A stretch of 64,000 nucleotides of DNA. Source: Polyporus tsugae (lineage: Eukaryota > Basidiomycota > Agaricomycetes > Polyporales > Polyporaceae). Positions 43,531-58,455 of this stretch are shown in pieces. The number at the start of each line of letters is the position of its first letter. Position 1 is the first letter of the stretch. Both the position numbers and the translations under genes were made by a program. The stretch lies in contig JAHRBS010000002.1 in NCBI GenBank assembly GCA_024305745.1, positions 2,108,001 to 2,172,000 of the forward strand, written 5' to 3'. Below the pieces are notes generated by a model. That model searched no databases, was not told the origin of the DNA, and saw only the letters and a list, made by a program, of their open reading frames with translations.

Positions 43531-44073
43531 GGGAGGCTATGTGCGTCGATGGATGATGAGGTTCGCGAGAGGGGGCAAGTCGCAGGCCGAGATAGACAAG
43601 AAGTTCAAGCTGGTTAAAACAGGAGCGGGAGGGAGGAGACGGAGTCCCGCACCGGGGTGATCAGCAGACGACCAATCCACTTGAGAGTCTGCCATGCAGA
43701 CCCGGGAGTGTACCCAAACAGCATCCTCGGCATACCGTCGACGTCGTCCAACAGCTGCAATCGTCGTGGTCTGCAGTCACGTACAGTCAGTCTCACTAAT
43801 CACTGCCTCCGATCTATGATGCAATCCATCCGCAGACAGACACATACATGCACATGCTATTACGAGCTGCAAATCTAATCGAATGCAACAAACATATTAC
43901 TACCAACTCGTCACCCTGGGATATCAGCTTCTAGAGGAGGATGCTAGCGTCCAACGCAACAACGCCACCCATTACAACAGGACGGAATGTATCGCACGCG
44001 CGCAAAACACGAGGTGCCAACATGCACAACAGGACGGAAAAACGGACGACCGCTCGACAATGTCAATTGCACC
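43531..44073. other. Intergenic, hydrolase promoter and DBP2 3' flank
   Basis: About 540 bp. Both neighbours are transcribed leftward, so this holds the hydrolase promoter and the DBP2 3' UTR. No gene is seen. Confidence 0.4.
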
Positions 44074-46916
<2,843 letters not shown>

Positions 46917-47761
46917 TATGTTCAAAGAAAGAGAGGGTGGATGGTGGGGGAGCTGTAGAGAGAAGTCTATGGGGAAGAGGACAGGGAGGTGCAAGAAGGG
47001 CGGAGGGAGAGAAGATGGGGGATGAGAGCAAGGCGCGAAAGGCAGCGGGCCTCGCCTATCTCCCCGAGCGCCTATTATTCATCCCAAAATCTCCCACCTC
47101 GATTATGTAAGCTCTGCTTGAGCTTGTCTCGGTTTCACCTTGCACAGCTTATGTAAGCGAATTCGTGACGCATATGATAGATTCTCCGTACTTAGACTAC
47201 GACTGCGTCCCATGCAGTACGATGTAAGTATGGTACTACTAGTAGCGTGTGCGAGCGAGCAAGACACTAAGGCAACACCGGCGTGTACGATACGGACTAT
47301 CAACGAGGTAAGTTAATTAGCGTGTGCGAGGCTGCAAGCTATTAAACAGTATCCGGATCCGCCACCGACAAGGTGCAACGCGTGATGATGCTAGTCCCTG
47401 ACCGAAGCTAGTGTAAGTGTATAATGTACCTGTGAGGCTTGAGGCATGCAAGAGAAAGCGGAGGATACGAGATACAAGTGATGAAGCGTGAAGGAGTGTG
47501 ACTGCGGTACGTAGTGACCGACCCTCAGAGACAAAAAGGTGGAAGAACAGCAGGATTCGTGCAAGGGAGATAGCACCCCGATGAGAATGAGCTCCGACCT
47601 ATAGCGGACGATCAGACAGTGTGGGTACCATGTAGTGTAGCGGTATCTTGTCCATCGGGATACACAAAGTGGGGACGGGAGCGGAACAGCAAACAACGCA
47701 GCAACAAGACGCAAAGAGCAGTGACAACACGGCAACATATGCAAGAAAACAACGGAAGGGA
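46917..47761. other. Intergenic, DBP2 promoter and Ras-like gene 3' flank
   Basis: About 845 bp with no supported gene. It includes the DBP2 5' region (46917-47100) and the downstream flank of the GTPase gene. Confidence 0.4.
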
Positions 47762-49032
47762 CTACATGACCACGCACTGGTCTCTCCGCCTCTTCTTGCT
47801 CTTCGGTTCCCCGTCGGGGTACTTTTTGCGCATCCGCACGAGTAAAAGTTGGAACACTTCGTCGACGTGCCACCCGTTCTTCGCGGACGTCTCGTAGAAT
47901 GGCACGCCCCATTTCACGGTCAGCTCCTGCATCGTCTCGCTCGAGACTTCCCGCTCGCCTCTCTGTGTCGGAGAGGGGTACCAGTGCCCATGACAGATTC
48001 CGTCGGTTCGTCTACCTCAGATCTTGTCAAACGAGAGAAGGACTCACCAGATCCATCTTGGTCCCTACTACGACAATGGGGATGTCCTAACCAAAGCAAC
48101 AGGCGAAGTGAACATTTCGCCAGCAGGCCGGACGTTAAAGTAACAGGAATAAACCTCGTCGTCATCCTTGATCCGATAAATCTGTTGCCGGATGTGATCC
48201 ACGTCCTTCAAGCTGGCTTCCTGAGTCAAACTGCACGGGAAGTGTGTCCAGAGTCAGAATACACCTTCGTCTCCGCAGAAGCCAATCGGGCTTTCCCTAC
48301 CTGAACACCAGCACGAACCCGACCCCCCTCTGTCTCTCAGCGATCAGTCACAGAACCTCAGCATCGACGTCGGACGCAGCACATACCTGAATGTAACTCT
48401 CATTGATCCCCGTGAACTGTTCCATGCCCGCAGTGTCTATGACGTGTAGCTGCGGCATCCAGCCCGCACGGACGATCAGATTCCTACCGCGCAAACGACG
48501 AGAAGCCCAGGCTTAACGTACAACACTACGCTTCCCCCCGTACTCGACGGCCAAGTTATCCTCCTCTAGAAACGCACGACGCGTCAGAACCGCTCGATCC
48601 ACACGCAAGACACCTTATGAGATGGAGACGCACCTTCGATAGTCGGGTCATACTGCTCGACGAAGACGTCCTTGGAATATCGCATCACAAGAGCCGACTT
48701 TCCGACCCCACCCGCTGCGTCCCGCCGCACATCGCATAAACGTTCACAACGGCACCCGATTTCAATGCGACACCCCAAAAACAAAACGTCAGGAACCCAG
48801 AGCCGAACCGACGCGCGACGTTATGAAGCGTGCACTCACCTCCCAAGATAACGGCGGTATGTCTCTGTCCGCCGAAGCCACCCGTGGAGCTCCCAATGCT
48901 CGTCACGCGCGAGCGGCCGCTCGCTGTGAGTGCGGGGGTAGGATTAAGTGGCGTGGAACCGGAACCGGATGCGGATGGGGGCGTGCTGCGCCCCGTAGAG
49001 GATGACGTCGGCGTCTGGCCGTTCCTCGCCAT
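47762..49032 (-). CDS. Ras-family small GTPase, Rap1/Rsr1-like
   Basis: 241 residues. Exons (gene order): 48840-49032, 48634-48714, 48522-48565, 48387-48449, 48301-48329, 48155-48230, 48048-48086, 47762-47962 (726 nt). The P-loop is GGAGGVGKSA and switch I is YDPTIE followed by EED (Ras and Rap have DSY). Switch II is DTAGMEQF (compare DTAGTEQF in Rap). G4 is GTKMDL (usual NKxD has Asn), and G5 is ETSAK. The polybasic tail KSKKRRRDQ ends in a CVVM prenylation box, so it should be membrane-anchored. A Ser/Thr/Gly-rich extension of about 55 residues precedes the G domain. Rsr1 marks sites of polarised growth in yeast; that role is only an inference here. Confidence 0.88.
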
Positions 49033-50014
49033 GGAGCTCCCGGGTGCGGACGAGGTGATGTCAGATTGGCTGATGAAGCGACTCTGGATAGAAGCGGGGA
49101 CGACGGTTGCCTTCCGGTGGACGTCGAATAGTCTGCTGGAGTCGAAAGAGGGTGCCAGGGCTGACTCAAATTCGGGCGGGCTGGGAAACGAAAATGAGCG
49201 GGCGCGAGATAGCAGTCAAGTGTCGAATGTGCGGGTTGGGAGACGTCTTCAAGTAAGTGCTCAACGCGCAGAAGGCGGGAAGGTGGTGCTTGGCGCGAGC
49301 TTGTGAAAGAGGGTGAGTCTCAGTGAGAAGTGATCGTGCCGAGAAGAGACTAGCGTCGCAGCGGTCGGGGTCTATCGATCAGAATCGGAGAGGATGGGGC
49401 GGCGGAATTACGACCACGGGGACCAAGAGAGAAGGGGAGAAAAGGAGTGACAAGAGTTGGAAGAAGAGGGAGAGAAAGACGGGGAACGGGAGATGAGGGA
49501 TCAGGGGCTCGAAAGGATCGGGGAGCAAACTTGGAGGGACTGCAGTGCGAGAAGTCGCTGGCGAGATCGGAGACTACTTACTTAACGGCGCGTCAGGGAC
49601 TGTTCCGGGGAGGGCCCTGTATGATTATCCGAATCGTGGTGTGGTGCACGGGCTGGGGGATGGCAACGGTGGTCAGAACAGAACATCCTCATCATTCCAT
49701 CCACGCACCCGTCCATGGCGTCTCTATCTAGACTGCCGGTCTCCAGCGGTCTCTCCAGCGTCATTCCTCGTTCACACACAGATGCATGCACGGTCATCGA
49801 TATAAGCTGGCAAATTGGCTAGGCGCGTCATGGGACGATGGTTCTGGAGCGGGACGAGTCCGACGACGGTGGAAAGCGACGATGAGCGTCAGAGCTAGAG
49901 CGCTGAATCGTGGCCGCAAATGGGCCAGCGTCTCGGCCACTGCACCAGGCCTCAGCCCAACGTCGGTTCCTCAGCCACACTTCCAAAGTCGCGTCAACGA
50001 CTACGACGTCGACC
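49033..50014. promoter_or_regulatory. Divergent intergenic region, Ras-like GTPase and cyclophilin
   Basis: 982 bp between divergent start codons. It must contain both promoters and 5' UTRs, possibly with UTR introns. No gene or defined motif can be supported. Confidence 0.35.
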
Positions 50015-51546
50015 ATGGTCCGCCCACGCGTCTTCTTCGACGTCGCTATCGACGACAAACCCTCTGGCAGGTGCGATGGACCCTTCTTACGCTTCATCTA
50101 GCTAGGCGGCTCACGTCCAGATATCTGTCAGGATCATCTTTGAGCTCTTCAATGACTCTGCCCCAAAAACCTGCGAAAAGTCCGCGCTACCGACCTCCCT
50201 ACCTCATCCTCAACCTAGCTCACATCACCCTCCAACAGCTTCCGCGCGCTATGCACCGGCGAGAAGGGCCTCTCGCCCATCTCAGAGCGGCCACTCTACT
50301 ATAAGGACAGTATCATCCACCGTTCAATCAAGGGCTTCATGATCCAGGCCGGTGGTGAGCACTCTTCTTCCTCATTCAAATCCAACAAGCATCATGACGT
50401 CCTCGTCTACTTTACCAACGCTTCTCAACCCCTTGCCAACGCCGGATATCACAAGACTTCACCAAGCGCAACGGCACCGGCGGAGAGTCCATCTACGGCG
50501 GACCCTTCCCCGACGAAGACCTCACTCGCCCCCTCGATTCCCAAGGGTCCGTCCCTTCCGATCTCTCTCTGTCCTGCCGTCTCGCTCACATACCCTTAAT
50601 GTCACGTCTATAGGCTGCTCTGCATGGCGAACAAGGGCCCGAACACGAACAACTCGCAGTTCTTCATCACTCTCCGGGACTGCCCGCACCTTAACGGTAA
50701 ATCCACACCTTCCCTGTCGCCTCCTTCGCGACCCCGCACCCAAACCGACGGCTGACGCCGCCCTCCCCCTTCCTCCCTTTCACCTGCCATGCATGTGTAT
50801 GTGCATTGTGTTCCTAGGGAAACACGTCGTGTTCGGTCGCGTCATCCGTGGGTACGAAGTGGCGGAACGGATCGCAGAGGTCCCGACGGACGAGAAGGAC
50901 CGGCCGCGTCTGCCCGTCGTGATTTCCAACTCTGGAGAGCTCATGCTCCGCGCTCAGGCGCCGGCCCAGCAGGTTGAGAGGGCTGCGGGTGAGTGTCGTT
51001 GCGATGCGCTTGTGTGCTCACTCAAGCTCGTGCCAGCTAACCGTCCGGTGACTCATTTATACAGCTGAGCCAGAGCCAGAAGAAAGCGAGAGGGGATCCG
51101 ACCAAGAGTCGGGGCGCCAGAGGAAGAAACGCCGCCATAGCTCAAGGTCGCCGCCGAGCGATCGCGCGGGGTCTCGGACCAGGTCGCGGTCGCCATCTGG
51201 GGATTCGGAGGGCGAGCGTAAACGGCCACGGTCCTCGAAAAAGAAGGACAAGGAGAAGAAGAGGAAAGACAAGAGCAAGAAACACAAGCCGTCGCGGCCG
51301 GAGTCGCGCCCGCGTACGCCGGATGGAGAGCTGGTGAGCGAGACGGAGTCGCAATACGACGCGCGACTGGAGCGGGAGGAGAAGGAGCGGATGGAGGCCG
51401 CACGGAAGCGAGAGCTTGAACGGATAGCGCGGCGACTGAGGGAGGAAGAGGAGCGGCGGACGCGGGAGAGCGGGGGAGTGCGATTCAAGGGCCGGGGACG
51501 GATGAAGTACGTTGACCCCGAGCTGCAGCGGGATGGGCGGCGGTGA
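50015..51546 (+). CDS. Nuclear SR-type cyclophilin (peptidyl-prolyl isomerase)
   Basis: 348 residues. Exons: 50015-50070, 50132-50179, 50239-50354, 50456-50546, 50614-50696, 50818-50988, 51065-51546 (1047 nt). The N-terminal cyclophilin domain runs from [19 protein letters not shown] through FRALCTGE, the loop [17 protein letters not shown] [39 protein letters not shown] and GKHVVFGRV. The catalytic Arg in HRSIKGF is replaced by Ser-Ile-Lys, an unusual variation next to the usual HR..KxFMIQ arrangement. The C-terminal half is rich in RS, KK and EE, like PPIG/NKTR and plant CYP63, which associate with splicing factors and the RNA polymerase II tail. The likely location is nuclear speckles. Confidence 0.9.
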
Positions 51547-52728
51547 TGGGCGGGGTGAATGAGAAGAAGCGCTTGTAGTATGTGGCTATTTGGTTGGTCG
51601 GCAGTCTGGACGAGGCTGATTAGGATTTATGGTCTCAATCTGGATGATGTTGTGCGGGTCTATCGTTCACAGGCTTGGACGATTCGGGGAAGCGTCTGTG
51701 CCCAGGGAAGAAGGCAGGTACGACGTGCACACGGCTCACTCAGCGACCGATCGCCCGGGCAGGGATCGGGGCGGGCGGCAGAGAGCGTCGTGCTGAGCGA
51801 GTTGAGTGCTTGTGAGCAGCATGTCAGGTATACATAACCTAACCGTGTTCGAGGCCTTCATCGATTCGCGGCCCGGGCTTGTGCAAACTCGTCGAACCAT
51901 CCTGAAGCTGTGGCCTTTCGCCGGGAAAGTCGAGAATCCGAACCGCGTCCTTCTGCCGTAGAGCCGTGTCGCCCGGACCCGAGCCGCGAACATGAAGCCC
52001 CGCTACGTTTTCTTCTGCGGCCGTCGGGGGCTTCCCAGCGAGGTCTGCTGAGTGGTCGAGATGGAATCGCCGAGTGGCCGACGCAAAAGGTCCGGGGAGC
52101 TGTCCTCTCGGCTTTACCTTTCTCTCGTCCGAGAACGCACATGGCCACATCGGACGAGCCTTTCAACGGCTTATTGAGCGGCAGGCCTTCGCAAGGCAGA
52201 CGTCTTCCCACACTGAAGCCTTTCTGCGCAAGAATGCACGCGATGCTGGCCGCTCAAGTGACCGCGAGTCCCCGATGTGCTCCTCCGCTCTCTCCAAATT
52301 CCGACCATGCATCACCGGCGCACCGCTTCCGCCCTAGCAAATCAACTGCCTGGAGCCCTCCCACCCCTCCTCTCCCCGCGCCCTCCAATCTCCCTACTCT
52401 ATTTCCTTGCACGGCGTCTGCACGCTGACTCTGCCTTCCCATTCCTCACGCCCAACACACAGGCGCCCGTCCAAGCTCAGCCTCATCCTGCTTCCGATTC
52501 CTCTGCTTCGGCTCTTCGAACCTACCCACACTATCCACGAAAATGTTGAGGCACAGAAACACGGAATGAAGCTTATTCGACAACCACCCAATCCTCCCGC
52601 CTGCCTCTTTTATCCCCCCTCTCTCCTCCTCCCGCCCTTCGTCTCTCCTCCCTCCCTTGGACCTCAGACCCTCTGCACTCCTCTTCCACACCCTCGCATC
52701 CCCAACCTCGAGGACCATTCCGCCAGCC
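51547..52728. other. Intergenic, cyclophilin to DUF6534 gene
   Basis: 1182 bp. Only short frames with no recognisable domain. A pyrimidine-rich run from about 52590 to 52720 sits just before the downstream start codon, typical of a fungal promoter. Confidence 0.4.
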
Positions 52729-54957
52729 ATGGTCAACCCCGCTGTCCCCGTCATGGGCGGCCTCTTGATTGAGGTCTTCGTCGCATGCATGTACGTCTTC
52801 TATCCTCTTCCCCGCCATCACTCCCAGTCTTCTCATCCCCCTCATGTCACCTCTCTAGCCTTTACGGCATTACCACCCTCCAGACTTTAATCTACTACCA
52901 GAAGTATCCAAATGACCGGCCGTTCCTCAAATCCTTGGTACCCATCAGTCTCTCCTGCATAAATCACCTCGCTCATTATATGACGCGTACAGGTTGCGAC
53001 CGTATGGTCAGTTGAGATTCCGCTGCCTATCTGTCCTCAAATTCAACTGCGTTACGATCAGGGTGTTAGAGACAGCACACACAGCGTTTTGCGTCCAGTT
53101 CATCTACGACTATCTCATCAACGGTTTCGGCAGCTTCTTCGACTTCCTTGACATCCACTGGTATGTCTCTCGCGCCCATCCATCCCGAGCTCCCCGCTAA
53201 CGGCCGCTCTTCAGGGCTATTGGCGTAAGTCGTCTCCTTGAACCAACGTCATGAACGACAACTGATTAGGTGTGCGTTGGCCAGGTTACCGTCGCGTGCA
53301 GTGTGAGCTCCTCCTCCGCACCTTCTGCACACTCTTTGACACTTTTCGCTAGGCGAGCATTGCGCTATGCGTACAAGGGTAAGCTCCCTCCCACGTACTC
53401 AACGTTCCAGACTCGATTTCGCTCACACCCTGATCCTTCTCAGATACTATACCTGGCGAGTCTGGATCGGTGCGTAGATCCCGCTTTCCCTCCCACAGCC
53501 GAAAACCGAACACCGACTGACGGTGGATCGCCGTTCTCGCCCCCAGTCAGCGGCAACTCGATCGTCTGGACGGGAATCATCGTAAGTCCGCCTCCGCTTT
53601 CCCTCCTCCGTCATACGCTGTCCCTGACCCGCACTTCCCCGGTTTCCGAAGGGCATGTTCGCGCTAGCCCGAGTAGGTTCGTACCCGACTTCTATTCCAC
53701 CCCGGGAGACGCCCATTCTCACCGTGCCTCGTTCTGGGGTTTCGCAGGCTTCGGCATCGGTGCGTGTACTGAAGTGTGCTTCGCCATTCAGCTCGGCTCG
53801 ATACTCACTCTTCGTCGCTTCCCGTATAGCCTCATGTGCGCTGTGTTATGTCTACCCTTCATGGCCGGTCCTGCGTGACAGGAGATCATCACTGGTATGT
53901 CTCTCTGAGGAAGTTTCTCGGTACTCTCCGCTAACGCATTTTCCTTCAGGTCACCGTCAGCGGCGGTCTCGGTTCAGCAGCACTCGTTGATATTCTTGTC
54001 GCCTCTACATTGACCATGTACCTCAAGCGTCGTCGATCCTCTGGCCAATGGCACAAGTACGCATTTCTGCTCGCGAATGCTCGTGTCGCAGATGGTTCAT
54101 GGCTCTGGGCAGGGAGTCGAACACTATGATCAACCGAATTCTGCTCTACGCCGTCAACACCGGGGCAATAACCTGGTGCGTTTCATTGCCTTTACCTGGT
54201 CTAGATCCCACCAGATTCCCGGCTCACCCCTCCGCCGCATATAGCTCGGCATCTATCCTCTGTGTTATATTGGTATGTACCGCTGTCATCCGCCGACCAC
54301 CACTTCTGCGACCCTGTCCCTGATATCTGACCAACTCGACCCGTCTGCAGTTTGCAGTCCAGAAGAACAGCTTGACCTTCCTCGGCCTGGTCGAGATCCA
54401 AGCAAAGCGTACGTCCTTCCGCATCCGCACCCTTCTTCCTCGCTCTCGAGTCATCATCCACTCACGACTCCGCCTCCCGTCCCTGCTTCCCGACACAGTG
54501 TACTCAAATTCGTTCCTGGGCTCGCTCAATGCGCGCGGGCACATCCGCAGCAAGAGCGTCCGCACCTTCACTTCCTCCGCCGCGTCCAACTTCCGCGTCG
54601 GCACCCCACGCGTACCCGTGGTGAGTATCTCCCCTCGCCTCTGACCCCCCACTCTTCCTGCCTTCTATCTCTGTCATCTGATATGCCATGGAATGCTTAT
54701 CGTCGCTACATTTTACTGACCGCCGCGCGTCTTCGTCCGTGACCCCAGCTGGAGGTGTACCAACACACCGTTATCGAAGACGACCGTACGCCGAAGTCGC
54801 CAGAAAGTGTACGTGGCCCTAAGCGATCCATGTCCTCTCCCTTCATTCCTCGAAGCTGAGACGCATACCCTCCACTTGACAGGCGCACTTCGACCTCAAG
54901 AGTCTTCGCTCACCCACCGTCAGCCTCAAGTCCCCTACCGACGCCGATTTCCCGTGA
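52729..54957 (+). CDS. DUF6534 multi-pass membrane protein, 19 exons
   Basis: 331 residues. Exons: 52729-52790, 52859-52937, 52993-53006, 53062-53160, 53215-53224, 53285-53302, 53353-53378, 53444-53469, 53547-53581, 53652-53676, 53748-53823, 53882-53894, 53950-54056, 54113-54175, 54245-54272, 54351-54408, 54499-54620, 54750-54809, 54883-54957 (996 nt). About seven hydrophobic helices are predicted by eye. Signatures include YGITTLQTLIYYQKYPND after helix 1 and GLGSAALVDILVASTLTMYL in the C-terminal DUF6534 domain, followed by MINRILLYAVNTGAIT. The tail is hydrophilic and Ser/Pro-rich, presumably cytosolic. The family is abundant in basidiomycetes and its function is unknown. Exons of 10-18 nt are well supported because each restores the expected helix. 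Confidence 0.85.
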
Positions 54958-56141
54958 TGCTCGCTGGCTACCTTCATCCTCTCGTCTCCATGCCTCTCAC
55001 ACTTCACCCACCCTGCTTGTATATGTCCTGGTCTCTCAGGTGATACCCGTAACGTGGAGCGTGCAGGACAATCGGTGTTCTCGTCATCACCATACCTTAC
55101 TCACCACTGTATCTATCTATTCCTCATCTATGGACGACGCCGGCGCGCCGCCCCCCAAGCTTCAATGCTTGCTACCCATTCCTCACCCTTCATCCCGTGT
55201 CTCTCGCCCCTCACTTCCCTGTTGTATACTATATCCTTTCAGGCCCCTGCTCTCTCAGGTCCTTAAGCTGCCCCCATATATAGCGATCTCGTGTAATAGT
55301 CGCTGAATAGTCGTCTCGGGTTCCTCGATCTCGGGTCTTGTCGGTTGTCTCAATTGTCATGACATAGATTGAATGCAGTGCACTGATGTACCCATGTTTG
55401 ATATCTGAAGATCTGAAGGTGGACCTCACCGTCGGCCACGGCGGATCTGTTCTCACCAGATCCAGAGTCCCCGCCGAAAAGGCCCGTTCGCGGCTCAGCG
55501 CTCAAGCGCGCCAAGCGTCCCTATAGGCTATATGACACTCTCCCTCCTCCCAACATAAAGATAGTATCGAGTGCTTGGTCCTGAACCTCGAGCTCCAAGC
55601 CGGGCTCGGGGGAACGTTGCTCAAATCCGAGCGTTCCCCACATCCCTCTCGCGTCTTTCGTGTCGACGTCGTCCCAAGGCACGCGGTCTCATCGGCAGCC
55701 CCGGGCCACTTGCACTTGAGAACCGGCTGGCGTCGCGCGCCCCGAGACCATGCATCGATTTACATACATTCTACAGCCTCCGGAAGAACTTGAAGCTCTC
55801 GTCCTGGTAGCACCAGGCTTTCTCTTCCAATGCATTCAACGGCTGTATTCAAGTATCTCCGAGATACTATGTGAGCAGTTGCAGGGCAGAGGCACCACTG
55901 CTCATTCTCCTGGTCGGTGCCGTCGGCGGCTACAGAATCGAACCGAGTCAAGTTCGGGAAGCTACGTTCGCGGCAAGGAGCCTGGAGAAGTTGCTATACA
56001 TATACAATCCGAACGGCGGGGGCGGTTCGATATTAGAATATAGACACGTAAGTAGTGGACCAGAAAATAAGAAACCAGGAAAACACCTGAAACCGATGTT
56101 TTCGTGCAACGCCCAAGGCGGAGCAGGAGTAGCGTTCCCCC
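54958..56141. other. Intergenic between convergent DUF6534 genes
   Basis: 1184 bp between two stop codons. It holds 3' UTRs and probably terminators of both genes. No gene or repeat is recognised. Confidence 0.4.
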
Positions 56142-58455
56142 TTACACAGCATTTTCGTGCTGGATTTTGATCTCGGCCTTTGAAGACGTCGCGCTGTCCG
56201 CCCCGTTTCCGCCGACACGGAAGCGCATCTCGCATTCTTGCAAATCGGTATGACTCTGGCCCATAATACCCGAATCTGCGCTGGTCGGGAGAGACACTGC
56301 GACCTGGGGTTTTCGTTCATGTCAGACACTGGGTAGGACCTGGCCGCTCAGTCTACATACCTCAGGAGCTGTCCCCCGCTGAATCGTGCTGCAATGCGTG
56401 CACACCACGTTGTTGAACATGATGGACTGCCCGTCGAAAGCATCAATCGCTTCGTTCGACAGGTACCGCCGCGTATTCAACCTTGAGTCGCAAATGAGCC
56501 AGGCATGGTGAGAGGCAACAAATAGCGTGCATGACGAGCCAGACGTACAATGCAAGCACAGAGTTCGCATACGCTGTAAGGAGCGCGTAAGCAATCAAAA
56601 TAGCTCAGATGAATTGGGATCGGAGAATCCGTACACTTGGTGACGACGATCCCCATTGCAAAGTACACCAGGTTTCCGGGCATGATCAGACCCTGGATAC
56701 TTGTTAGGCCGCTTATCGTATCTGAGAAATTGTTCCGTAGCTCACAAAGATAAAGGAGAGCATGGCGACGATGCTAAGTGGCGTTGACAGTGTTAGAGAT
56801 CAATAGGGTTTGCTTCGTAGGGTAGCGTTACCTCGTTACAAGACCTAAAAATCACAGCATAATGGGGGTCAGAACATGTTTGCGTCTGTTATAAGTTGAT
56901 AACGAGAGCAGCCACCTGTGTTGATAGTGTAGATAATCAGAGTTTGAATCATGGAGTCATTCCTGTAAACCGTGTTGCGGTCAGGTTCCCTTAACACTTG
57001 TCAATAACAAGATTCGTTTACCTTTCTGTCCCTGTGCGGTTACGGAGAAGGTACATGATGAGAGTACCAGCCAGGATGGTATCGATAACCATGTCCACTC
57101 CATAGAATACGGATACAATCCACTGGGTAATGCCCAATTATGAGAAGGATAAATGGCCAAAATACGAGGTGCTACTCGCAGTTAGATGAGCAAAATCCTG
57201 CATCTGATGAATGAATGAATGTGGTGAGCCCATGGATCGCCTGGTAATGAACAAACGTCCGTACCTGGTGTCCCTTGAATGCTTGCACTGAGAGCGCTTT
57301 GAACGGGGGACGGTTAAGTGATCATCTTGGTGAGTAGTCGGCGCAATGCCTACCAATCGCAAACCCTGTAGGAAAATGGCTAGGATAAGTTGAAATTTAC
57401 GATGAATATCCTATACTCCTTACCTGCTTCTATTACGAGCAGCGCAACCTACGTCAAAAGGTGAGCAAAGCAAACTTGGTATCTTTTCCTCGCAATTCGT
57501 ACCGTGCCTGCAACAATGACTCGGTATCGGCGATCAACTATAACACAGTAAGCTTTGGCCATTAGAGGCGCATTTTGAAGGATGAAGGACGAACCTAGAA
57601 ATACTCGTCGAAGATAGAAGCTGTGGGGGAATACAAACACGAGAAATATGCACCGGCAGTCGATGGAAATTAGAAGCATCCTACCTTTGGCAGGCCAGGA
57701 TAGTAATTGTCTGATTAGAAACTGAATGAGCGGAACCAAACATTGGTTATGGAGTCACTCACGGAAGTTGGTGCAAGAAGCTACACCGCGCGTCCATCAG
57801 TTTGAGAGATCGAGGGCTTCATATGATAAATCGTTACTTACTCTGAGAGACCTGAAATGACATCCTCAGTTAACGCTACAGATACAGAACATAGAAGCCT
57901 ACAAGGTATCATCTAAGAGTGCGAGAGGGTTAAAATAGTTGGCCACAAGGTGGTAGTAACTTGTAGGCGACATATCAGCGTTTCAATCATGTCGAACGGG
58001 AAAGCAATATTCACCATAAGTGGACGGGGAGGATCGCGTTCAGCGTCTCTGCAAGACTGGCCACTCCCCTTTCAGCCGCATAAAAGCAAGATTCGACGTA
58101 GCTTCTACTCACAATACTGTCACAACCTAGAAAAAATAGCAAATATTGTGTTCATCCAGTTCAAGAATGGCTGCACAAATTTTGACAGACATACCAGGAC
58201 CTTCAGATACATAGGATCCCCAGGATAGAGCCGGAAGTAGCGATATGTCTGATGGACAGTCAGACCATACAGACTGTAAGATTGGCATGGGTGAATGTTA
58301 GGTGACAGAATGACACCCATATCGAATTACAAGAGGACCTACACGAGACTGACGCAGCTGCCAATGAAAAATGCCCCGTATGTATCCGCCAAGGAAGGAA
58401 TTTGAATGCGGGGAGTGGGAGTCTGGATGAAGGGAGATGTTGGATTGGTGGCCAT
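56142..58455 (-). CDS. DUF6534 multi-pass membrane protein, paralogue of 52729-54957
   Basis: Starts at ATG 58455 (MATNPTSPFIQTP) and ends at TAA 56142-56144. Exons that I could fix: 58343-58455, 58195-58273, 58113-58126, 58015-58056, 57903-57959, 57842-57851, 57763-57780, 57685-57710, 57595-57620, 57503-57537, 57424-57448, and at the 3' end an exon finishing at 56361 plus 56142-56303. The middle exons (56600-57420) are not resolved. It begins with a helix and YGLTVHQTYRYFRLYPGD, the counterpart of YGITTLQTLIYYQKYPND in the neighbour. Near the C-terminus RRYLSNEAIDAFDG and a Ser-rich tail follow. It is an integral membrane protein of unknown function. Confidence 0.78.
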
